DNA from: Halomonas litopenaei
GTDB taxonomy: Bacteria; Pseudomonadota; Gammaproteobacteria; Pseudomonadales; Halomonadaceae
Direction of reading: 5' to 3'
Length of the DNA stretch: 64,000 nucleotides
Assembly (NCBI RefSeq): GCF_003045775.1
Contig: NZ_PXNS01000012.1
Location: 1-64,000 of the forward strand
Part shown: piece after piece, positions 53,990 to 61,063 of the stretch
Position numbering within the stretch: position 1 is the stretch's first letter
How the letters are laid out: every line of letters starts with the position of its first letter
Position numbers and translations under genes: made by a program
The notes under the pieces: generated by a model
The model's database searches: none
What the model saw: the letters and a program-made list of their open reading frames with translations, nothing else
Told to the model about the DNA's origin: nothing

Positions 53990-55197
53990 AGGCGCGAGAT
54001 CGGGGTCAAGCGTTCGACGATCTTCTGGTCATGTAGATAGCGCTCCAGGCGACGATAGCGGCCGTGGTCCATGGCGCCGGGGCGCAGGCTGAGTCGGCGC
54101 CTGATGTCGGGCCAGGCCTCGGCATTGGCGGGGCTGTCCATGGTCGGCTCGAGTCGAGTCATGATCTCCCAGCTCGCGGCGGGATGGTCGATGATCCAGC
54201 GTGTGGCTTGTTCCAGTGCGTCGACGAAGGCGCGAATGGCGTCCTTCTGTGCCTGAAAGTGGTCCTGGTTGGCCACGACGACCAGGCCGTCATGCACAGG
54301 GATACCCAGTGTCTCGGTCGGCATGGCGCGGGTAGCGATGCCGAGGTCGGCGAGCTCTCGCGGCAGGGACAGTGCCGCGCCGCCGATAAAGGCATCGATC
54401 CAGCCTTCGTTCATCGCGCGTATCACGCTGAAGTGCACGTCCTTGGCCTCGACATGGGACAGGTTCAATCCTTCGTGTTGAAGGATGGCCCTGAGCAAGA
54501 CGTCTTGTCCCGCGCGCTGCGCGTAGCCGATCCGGTGATCGATCAGTCCCAGCACCGAGTCGATGTCCGCATCTTCGCGTACCAGCAGTGCCGACAGTGG
54601 CAATTCGCTCAAGGTGGCTACCCTGATGATGGGGCGCCCCTGGTCCACCAGCCGGTGCAGGGTCAGCTGGTCGGTCAGTGCCAGATCCGCCTGGGATGCC
54701 GCCACCAGCTTGGCAGGTACGTCGGGATCGGCGGGGGTCTGCAGCACGACGTTCAGTCCGCGCCGCGAGAACAGCCCCCTCTCCTGAGCCACCAGCAAGG
54801 CAGCGTGCTGCGGCCCGGGTGACCATTCCAGCACTAGAGTCAGCTCGGTGACCGGTGGCGGTGCGATCGGATCGGCAGGAGCCGCCGTGGCCGACGGTGC
54901 CACCGGCATCGCGGGCGTGTCGATACCGGGTCCACCAGGCAATCCACGGTAGCGCTCGAGGATATCGCTCACCACCGCCGCTTCGGCGCTTGTAGGGGGC
55001 GTTCCGCCAATCTGCTCGAAAGAAGTCTCGACCCGTTGCTCCTGGGCAAGGGGCGGCGCTGCCTGTTGCTGCGCTGCGGCTTCAGCGGGCGCCTCCGGCT
55101 CGGCCAGGGCCGGGGGCAACGCGCCGAGGCTTGCCAGCAGCAAGCTCAAGCCCGCAAGCCGGATTAGCCGGTGTTGCCTGGGCGACGACTTAGGCAT
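53971..55197 (-). CDS. Orphan NMT1/ThiY-like periplasmic binding protein
   Basis: The ATG at 55197 (MPKSSPRQHRLIRLAG) lies 8 nt after GGAG and starts a signal peptide cleaved near ALA; 408 residues. A Pro/Ala/Gln-rich linker of about 80 residues precedes the NMT1/THI5-like domain, which begins LTLVLEWSPGPQHAALLVAQ and continues with PADPDVPAKLVAASQADLALTD. This domain binds thiamine precursors, nitrate or sulfonates in relatives. No permease or ATPase gene is adjacent, so its partner or ligand is unknown. Its 3' end lies in a tandem array. Confidence 0.78.
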   Translation of the reverse strand: MPKSSPRQHRLIRLAGLSLLLASLGALPPALAEPEAPAEAAAQQQAAPPLAQEQRVETSFEQIGGTPPTSAEAAVVSDILERYRGLPGGPGIDTPAMPVAPSATAAPADPIAPPPVTELTLVLEWSPGPQHAALLVAQERGLFSRRGLNVVLQTPADPDVPAKLVAASQADLALTDQLTLHRLVDQGRPIIRVATLSELPLSALLVREDADIDSVLGLIDHRIGYAQRAGQDVLLRAILQHEGLNLSHVEAKDVHFSVIRAMNEGWIDAFIGGAALSLPRELADLGIATRAMPTETLGIPVHDGLVVVANQDHFQAQKDAIRAFVDALEQATRWIIDHPAASWEIMTRLEPTMDSPANAEAWPDIRRRLSLRPGAMDHGRYRRLERYLHDQKIVERLTPISRLGKDPG

Positions 55198-55385
55198 CAA
55201 CAATCTCCATGGGTCAGGCATTCGTACCAGCGCGCTAGTGTATCCAAGGGCGAGCTTCGTTCACCAGCGGCATCCATCAACATCCTGGTAATTCGAAGTG
55301 CGCTCGATGAATCACGTTACACTCGACAGATCGCGGCGTGGGGCCGGGCGTGAGACAATCATGATGAACGTTGCAAGGGATGCGC

Positions 55386-57092
55386 ATGGATTCGATCAAT
55401 AGTCTCTTTCTTCTGTGTGGAACGCTGATTGCGCTGAGTGTGCTGGCCAGTCGGCTTTCCGCTCTGGCCGGTGTGCCACTGCTGGTGCTGTTCCTGATAC
55501 TCGGCATGCTGGCGGGTGAAGACGGCCTGCTGGGTATCGACTTCGACAATTACTCGCTGGCCTTTGTCATCGGCCATCTCGCCCTGGCGATGATCCTGCT
55601 GGATGGTGGCCTGAGGACACGGCTCAAGACCTTTCGTGTCGGTTTCAAACCCGCCCTGGGGCTCGCTACCGTCGGGGTCTTCATCACCAGCGGTCTGGTC
55701 GGTCTGCTGGCGATGTGGGTCTTCGATCTATCGTTGCTGCAGGGCCTGCTGGTCGGGGCCATCGTCGGTTCTACCGACGCTGCGGCGGTCTTCTCGATGC
55801 TCAGTGGCAGAGGGCTCAACCTCAATGAACGGGTCGGCGCCACCCTGGAAATCGAGTCCGGCACCAACGATCCCATGGCGATCTTTCTCACCCTGGTGCT
55901 GGTCGAGGCGCTGGTGGGGGACCTCGGTGGCCCCATGGACATGCTGCTGTTCTTTGTTCAGCAGTTCGCCATGGCCATCGCCATCGGGCTTGGCGCGGGC
56001 TGGCTGATCGGTCGCTTGCTGCGCTATGTGGATCTTGCACCGGGACTTTACTCGCTGCTGGCCCTGGCGTTGGGGTTCTGCGTCTTTGGCTTGACCAGTG
56101 CCCTGGGGGGCAGTGGCTTCCTGGCGATTTATCTGGCCGGATTGATGATCGGCAATCAGCCGGGGCGGCACCTCAACTTCATCTTGCCGGTGCATGACGG
56201 ACTGGCCTGGCTAAGTCAGATCGGGCTATTTCTGGTGCTTGGCTTGCTGGTGACACCTTCTGCACTGCTGGAGGTGCTGTTGCCTGCATCGGTGGTGGCC
56301 CTGGCGCTGATCTTCGTGGCGCGTCCGTTGGCGGTGGTGCTGACGCTCAAGCCGTTCTTCCATTTCCGCTGGCGCGAGGTGGGATTCATTTCCTGGGTGG
56401 GGCTTCGCGGTGCCGTGCCCATCGTGCTGGCGATCTTTCCTGTCATCGGTGGCGTCGAGCAAGCTGGCCTCTACTTCAATGTGGCCTTCGCGGTGGTGTT
56501 GCTGTCGCTGTTGATCCAGGGCGGAAGCTTGCCCTGGATGGCACGCCGCATGAAGGTCATGGTGCCGGACAGTGCCACTCCCAATCATCGGGGGCCACTT
56601 GGCATCCTGCCTGAAAACGACTTCGAGATGTTCGTTTACAAGGTCGAAAATGCCGATCTCGAAGACGTCCCGATTCGGCTGCTGCGCTTTCCCTCAGGTG
56701 CCTTGATCTCTGCCCTGTTCCGCCAGCACGTGATGCTGCACCCCAAGGGCAGTACACAGTTGCGCATCGACGATATCATCTGTGTCATCGGCAAGAGCGA
56801 CGATCTGCCAGCATTGAACCGGCTGTTCAACGGCGACGCCAAGCATCGCCAGCAGCGAGCCTTCTTCGGCACCTTTACCCTGGATGCGGACGCCAGGATG
56901 GGCGATGTGGCCGATGCCTATGCGTTGACCCTGAGCCCCGGCGAGGCCTCGCTGACACTGGGCGAATTCATGGGGCTACGCTTGGGCGGGCATCCGGTGG
57001 TAGGCGACGACGTCGACTGGCATGGCATCCACTGGGTGGTGAGCGAGATGGAAGGCAACCATATCACCCGTGTGGGTCTGCGCCTCTACTGA
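55386..57092 (+). CDS. cvrA: Potassium/proton antiporter CvrA (NhaP2)
   Basis: ATG 55386 (MDSINSLFLLCGTLIAL) follows AAGGGA at 6 nt; 568 residues. About 13 membrane segments carry the CPA1-type core LLVGAIVGSTDAAAVFSML and TLEIESGTNDPMAIFLT, followed by a TrkA_C domain (near residue 410) and a CorC-type C-terminal domain. The family exports potassium, and sometimes sodium, in exchange for protons, relevant to osmotic and alkaline stress. The stop codon lies within a hairpin. Confidence 0.92.
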   Translation: MDSINSLFLLCGTLIALSVLASRLSALAGVPLLVLFLILGMLAGEDGLLGIDFDNYSLAFVIGHLALAMILLDGGLRTRLKTFRVGFKPALGLATVGVFITSGLVGLLAMWVFDLSLLQGLLVGAIVGSTDAAAVFSMLSGRGLNLNERVGATLEIESGTNDPMAIFLTLVLVEALVGDLGGPMDMLLFFVQQFAMAIAIGLGAGWLIGRLLRYVDLAPGLYSLLALALGFCVFGLTSALGGSGFLAIYLAGLMIGNQPGRHLNFILPVHDGLAWLSQIGLFLVLGLLVTPSALLEVLLPASVVALALIFVARPLAVVLTLKPFFHFRWREVGFISWVGLRGAVPIVLAIFPVIGGVEQAGLYFNVAFAVVLLSLLIQGGSLPWMARRMKVMVPDSATPNHRGPLGILPENDFEMFVYKVENADLEDVPIRLLRFPSGALISALFRQHVMLHPKGSTQLRIDDIICVIGKSDDLPALNRLFNGDAKHRQQRAFFGTFTLDADARMGDVADAYALTLSPGEASLTLGEFMGLRLGGHPVVGDDVDWHGIHWVVSEMEGNHITRVGLRLY

Positions 57093-57099
57093 GGCGCAG
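57078..57099 (+). terminator. Hairpin around the cvrA stop codon
   Basis: A 9-bp perfect stem (57078-57086 with 57091-57099) has a TACT loop and covers the TGA. No T tract follows. Confidence 0.5.
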
Positions 57100-57120
57100 C
57101 GTTCCAGTATCGGAAAGAAT

Positions 57121-57162
57121 CGAGCGGAAATAACCGGGCGGAAATTATCGAGCGGGGTCTGT
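57121..57162. repeat. Three degenerate 14-bp tandem units after cvrA
   Basis: CGAGCGGAAATAAC, CGGGCGGAAATTAT and CGAGCGGGGTCTGT run head to tail in the gap between cvrA and the convergent outer-membrane protein gene. Confidence 0.55.
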
Positions 57163-57200
57163 CGAGAAAGCCCCTTGCCAAGATGCCCTGGAAGAGCCCG

Positions 57201-58037
57201 TCAGGGCACCAGCAACTTGAACTGCAGCGAAAATTGGTCTTCGGGCACGGCGTAGTCGTCGGCGAAGTTGTGTTCATACAGACCACTGATCTGCAGCGGG
57301 GAGTCTCCCAGCTTTACCAGTTTGCTGAGTCGGCCACCCACGGGCAGGCTGCTCCAGTCGCTGTGCTCCCAGTCGTAGGTGATGTTCATCTCCGAAGTGC
57401 CCACTGACCAGCCCTGGCCGAGCCCGAGATTGATGATGGGCTGCAGGATGCTCAGGTTGACGTCCTCGCGATCGTCCTCACCGGCGACACTGAAGATGTT
57501 CTGGTTGAAGGCGCCATACAGGAAGGAGCCCCGCGAGGCCGCAAACCCGACCGCCGGACCCAGACCCCACTGTTCGGCGCCACGATGCTCACCGCCGGTC
57601 GGCAGAAGGGCGACCACACCGAAGCCAGAACGACCCCAGGAGTGTTCGAAGGTGGTGAGGTCGAACACCGTAGAATCGCTAAGGCCGGTGGAACCGCCGG
57701 GATCCTCGGTCAGTGAGGGCACCGTCAGGCGAAAGATGTGCTGGTGGCCCGCCAGCCGGTAGGGCAGCGCCGTTCTGAACTGGACGATGTTCTGTGAATC
57801 ATTGGTGCCGTGGACTTCCGGGCTCCAGGAATTCTGTAGCTGGAAGTTCATCAGTGGCGCAGTGGGGTCGGAGGCGGCCTGTCCGAGTTCCTGCTCGGCC
57901 AGGACGCCGGGGCTGATCGCCAGTGTGCCGATCAGCAGCGCGGCACCAACGGATCTGCTGGCTAACGGAACGTTCACCCTCAGGCCATTCTGTTCGCAGA
58001 GCTCGCCGCCCCGAATCCTGACTCTTCCCTGATGCAT
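57201..58037 (-). CDS. Putative outer-membrane beta-barrel protein
   Basis: The 278-residue product has a hydrophobic signal region (VGAALLIGTLAISPGVLAEQ) and then alternating polar and hydrophobic stretches typical of a barrel, ending SLQFKLLVP. It resembles transporter-like outer-membrane proteins of the phenol meta-pathway type (FVIVRTALPY-like segment IVQFRTALPYRL). The ATG at 58037 follows GGGGGA; a GTG at 57977 would give a shorter leader before the signal and is possible. Function unknown. Confidence 0.6.
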   Translation of the reverse strand: MHQGRVRIRGGELCEQNGLRVNVPLASRSVGAALLIGTLAISPGVLAEQELGQAASDPTAPLMNFQLQNSWSPEVHGTNDSQNIVQFRTALPYRLAGHQHIFRLTVPSLTEDPGGSTGLSDSTVFDLTTFEHSWGRSGFGVVALLPTGGEHRGAEQWGLGPAVGFAASRGSFLYGAFNQNIFSVAGEDDREDVNLSILQPIINLGLGQGWSVGTSEMNITYDWEHSDWSSLPVGGRLSKLVKLGDSPLQISGLYEHNFADDYAVPEDQFSLQFKLLVP

Positions 58038-58208
58038 CCCGACATTCCCCCAGCCGATGAGAGAGCCCCTGCAACGCGGGCTCGATTGCTATTTCGGCAT
58101 AGTGTAGTCGGTCTTGCATGTAATATGCGCTTTTGTGCTTATCTGCCGGCGGTTAGATCGGCAGGGGCCTTGTTGCCAACCGTCCCCCGGACAAACCTGT
58201 CCCAGGAT

Positions 58209-59561
58209 TTACCAGGCCCCCTGGTCGATCATGGCATTGGCGACGCGCCTGAATCCCGCAATGTTGGCGCCCAGCACCAGGTTGTGGGGCTCGCCGAATT
58301 CCTCTGCGGTGGACGCACAGCAGCGATGGATATTGGCCATGATCGCCTGGAGGTGGGCATCGACCTTCTCCAGCGGCCAGATCTGCATGCTGGCGTTCTG
58401 CGCCATTTCCAGTTGACTGGTGGAGACGCCGCCGGCGTTGGCCGCCTTGCCGGGGGCGTAGGCGATGCGGGCCTCCAGCAGACGGTCCACCGCCAACGGC
58501 AGGGTCGGCAGGTTGGCCCCCTCGCATAGACACTCGAGCCCATTGGCGAGCATCGCCTCGGCGTCGGCCAGGGTGACCTCGCCCTGGGTCGCGCAGGGAA
58601 AGGCGACCTGGCCAGGGATGCGCCAGACGGCGTGGCCGTCGGCGGGGTAGTCGTCCAGCGCAATGAAGCGGGCCCGGGGGTGATCCTTCAGGTAGCCTTC
58701 AAGCGAGACGCGCTCGACCTCCTTCAAGCGCTTGAGAGCCTCCAGATCGATGCCGTCCGGGTCGTGGAGGCAGCCACCGGAATCGCTGCAAGTGACCGGC
58801 AGGGCATCCAGCTGATGAAGCTTCTCGATGGTATAGATGGCAACATTGCCTGCGCCGGAGACCAGGCAGGTCTTGCCGCGCAGTTCTTCACCCCGGGCTG
58901 CCAGCATGTGCTGGGCAAAGTAGGCGGCGCCGTAGCCGGTGGCCTCCTTGCGGCCCAGCGATCCGCCCCAGTCCAGCCCCTTGCCGGTAATCACCCCTTC
59001 GTGACGTCGCGTCAGTCGCTTGTACTGGCCATAGAGGTAGCCGATCTCTCTGGCGCCGACGCCGATATCGCCCGCAGGGACATCCACGGTGGGCCCAAGA
59101 TGATCCACCAGTTGGGTCATGAACGCCTGGCAGAAGCGCATGATTTCCCCGTCGGAGCGTCCGCGCGGGTCGAAGTTGGCGCCGCCCTTGGCGCCACCGA
59201 GCGCGAGTCCAGTCAGAGCGTTCTTGAAGATCTGCTCGAACCCGAGAAACTTGATGATGCTGGCGTTGACGCTGGGGTGAAAGCGAAGGCCCCCCTTGTA
59301 GGGGCCGAGAGCCGAGTTGAACTGGACACGATACCCCTTGTTGACCTGGATCTTGCCGTTGTCGTCGGTCCAGCAGACGCGAAACATCAGCTGGCGCTCG
59401 GGCTCCACCAGTCGCTCGATGATGGCGTGCTCGAGGTAGCGGGCGTCTGACTCGAGCAGGGGCCTCAGGGAAGCCAGGATCTTCTCTGCAGCGGCATAGA
59501 ACTCCGCCTGGGCGGGACTGGTGGCTTTCAGCCCTTCCAGAGTGTTGTGCAGGTAATCCAC
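58209..59561 (-). CDS. gdhA: NADP-type glutamate dehydrogenase
   Basis: GdhA makes glutamate from 2-oxoglutarate and ammonium, also a source of the osmolyte glutamate. The 450-residue product (E. coli 447) has YKGGLRFHPSVN, the catalytic Lys in LALGGAKGGANFDP, DVPAGDIGVGAREIGYL and a Rossmann motif GAGNVAIYTIEK. The usual CATQNE is CATQGE here. It uses a GTG start at 59561 behind AAAGGAG at 8 nt. The last codons lie in a small inverted repeat. Confidence 0.93.
   Translation of the reverse strand: MDYLHNTLEGLKATSPAQAEFYAAAEKILASLRPLLESDARYLEHAIIERLVEPERQLMFRVCWTDDNGKIQVNKGYRVQFNSALGPYKGGLRFHPSVNASIIKFLGFEQIFKNALTGLALGGAKGGANFDPRGRSDGEIMRFCQAFMTQLVDHLGPTVDVPAGDIGVGAREIGYLYGQYKRLTRRHEGVITGKGLDWGGSLGRKEATGYGAAYFAQHMLAARGEELRGKTCLVSGAGNVAIYTIEKLHQLDALPVTCSDSGGCLHDPDGIDLEALKRLKEVERVSLEGYLKDHPRARFIALDDYPADGHAVWRIPGQVAFPCATQGEVTLADAEAMLANGLECLCEGANLPTLPLAVDRLLEARIAYAPGKAANAGGVSTSQLEMAQNASMQIWPLEKVDAHLQAIMANIHRCCASTAEEFGEPHNLVLGANIAGFRRVANAMIDQGAW
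58211..58225. repeat. Inverted repeat at the gdhA stop codon
   Basis: ACCAGG (58211-58216) and CCTGGT (58220-58225) pair across CCC; the stop codon TAA (plus-strand TTA 58209-58211) overlaps its edge. Confidence 0.5.
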
Positions 59562-59776
59562 GGCCGCGTCTCCTTTCTTGAGGCTTCCTTCGGCGTTGTG
59601 CCGTCGCTGGCTCGTTCACTATAGGAGTGGGGCGGCTTGTCAGACAGCAGGATGCGCTTTATGGCGAATTCCAGATGCGTCTGACGTCGGCCGTAGTCAA
59701 ACACCGTGACAAACGGCATCATTCAGACGATAGGGCGATGGTCGCCCAGCAGCTTTTCATGAAAAGGTCAGGCTCG

Positions 59777-60574
59777 ATGAAACGATCCTATTTTCCCGTG
59801 GTACTGACGCTATTGCTGGCCGTCGGGCTGGGGGGCTGCGACGAGACACCCACCGGGCGTAGCCAACTTGCCTTGGTGCCTGGCTTCGTGATGAGCGACA
59901 TGGGGGGTGACGCCTTTGAGCAGATGCGAAGCCAGCTACCGCTTTCCACCGATGCCGCCATCAAGGCCGAGGTTCAATGTGTCAGCGACGCCTTGATCAA
60001 GTCGGCGCGGCTTGTCTACCCCAAGGTCGAGATGCCTGACGACTGGCAGGTGGTCGTGTTCGACAATCCCTCGCCAAATGCCTTTGCCTTGCCGGGAGGG
60101 CGCATTGGCGTGCACTCGGGGCTGTTGCAGGTCGCTCAGACGCCCGCCCAGCTGGCCGCGGTGGTCGGTCACGAGATCGCCCATGTGCTCGCCGACCACG
60201 GCAACGAGCGATTGACCCAGCAGTTGGGCATCAAGGCCGTGCTGCTGGTGGTAGGACTGATGAGCGAGGGCGACGTGGGTCAGGAACCCTTGCTCCAGGC
60301 GCTGGGCATCGGCAGCCAGCTCGGTATCGCCTTGCCGTTCAGCCGTGCCCATGAGTCCGAAGCCGACGTGATGGGGCTGGCCATCATGGCGCGCGCCGGA
60401 TTCGATCCCGGCGAGAGCGTCGCCCTCTGGCGCAACATGGCATCGGTTGGCGGTGATCAACCGCCGGAGATCCTGTCCACCCACCCGGGGCATCAGTCAC
60501 GTATCGAAGGGTTGCGTGCCGAGATGGTGCAGGCCAAGGAGGTTTACAGAGGCGTTTCGCCCAGCCGCTGCTAG
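59777..60574 (+). CDS. loiP: LoiP/YggG-like M48 lipoprotein metalloprotease
   Basis: ATG 59777 (MKRSYFPVVLTLLLAVG) gives 265 residues. A lipobox LGGC places lipidated Cys21 in the outer or inner membrane facing the periplasm. The M48 zinc site is HEIAH (His132, Glu133, His136) with the third ligand in ESEADVMG. E. coli LoiP is a low-osmolarity-inducible protease. In-frame codons from 59627 and ATG 59759 would add residues before the lipoprotein signal. A MITE-like element begins at the end of the gene. Confidence 0.88.
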   Translation: MKRSYFPVVLTLLLAVGLGGCDETPTGRSQLALVPGFVMSDMGGDAFEQMRSQLPLSTDAAIKAEVQCVSDALIKSARLVYPKVEMPDDWQVVVFDNPSPNAFALPGGRIGVHSGLLQVAQTPAQLAAVVGHEIAHVLADHGNERLTQQLGIKAVLLVVGLMSEGDVGQEPLLQALGIGSQLGIALPFSRAHESEADVMGLAIMARAGFDPGESVALWRNMASVGGDQPPEILSTHPGHQSRIEGLRAEMVQAKEVYRGVSPSRC

Positions 60575-60733
60575 GGCTTGTCTGAAAAGTGCCTGCGCTG
60601 GGTAATACGGCTTTAAAAATCGGCTGGTGCGCCAGCCCGGTCAAAATGCTCATTTACACCCCGTAAACTGCGCTGTCTCACCGATTTTTGCCTTGTCTAA
60701 CCTTCGCTCGTCGACTTTTCGGACAGCGCCTAG
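60571..60733. mobile_element. MITE-like element with 18-bp imperfect terminal inverted repeats
   Basis: The ends 60573-60590 and 60714-60731 match as inverted repeats at 14 of 18 positions and are bordered by CTAG on both sides (60571-60574 and 60730-60733). An inner inverted repeat AAAAATCGG (60615-60623) with CCGATTTTT (60681-60689) would form a long stem. It has no coding capacity. A second copy of the first 50 bp follows directly. The mobile origin is inferred; no transposase is in view. Confidence 0.55.
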
Positions 60734-60992
60734 GGCTTGTGCGAAAAGCGCCTGCGCTGGGTAATACGGCGTTAAAAATCAGATCAACAGGCGCGTCAGA
60801 CGTTGGTAGGCGTTCGACCGAGCTTGTCTTCAAAGGCCAGGGCCGCGGCGGCGGCCCTGGCTTCGTCCTGTCCATCGTGGCGAGAGACCACCCGCCGTGA
60901 GGCGTTGGGAGAGGAATCCGAAAATGCCACCACCGCCCAGCGAGTGCGCTTCATCGTTCTTGTCTGATAACTCTCCACACGATAATGCTTCA
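60575..60992. other. 418-bp region after loiP: repeats and a small candidate gene
   Basis: It is occupied by the inverted-repeat element, its partial second copy, and a small candidate minus-strand gene; nothing else is recognised. Confidence 0.5.
60731..60780. repeat. Partial second copy of the inverted-repeat element
   Basis: The 50 bp at 60731-60780 match 60572-60621 at 46 positions. The rest of the element is absent, so this copy is truncated or the sequence was duplicated during insertion. Confidence 0.8.
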
Positions 60993-60993
60993 T
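60796..60993 (-). CDS. Small hypothetical protein
   Basis: An open frame from ATG 60993 encodes 65 residues beginning MKHYRVESYQTRTMKRTRWA and ending FEDKLGRTPTNV. Its mix of charged and aromatic residues looks protein-like and one ATG (61011) lies further upstream. No clear ribosome binding site is present and I recognise no family. It may be real or chance. Confidence 0.4.
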   Translation of the reverse strand: MKHYRVESYQTRTMKRTRWAVVAFSDSSPNASRRVVSRHDGQDEARAAAAALAFEDKLGRTPTNV

Positions 60994-61063
60994 GTCCATC
61001 CATCTCGGCATAGTTCACGGGTATGACCCTGATTGCCGATGTAAAGTTCGAAAGCCTCACCAA

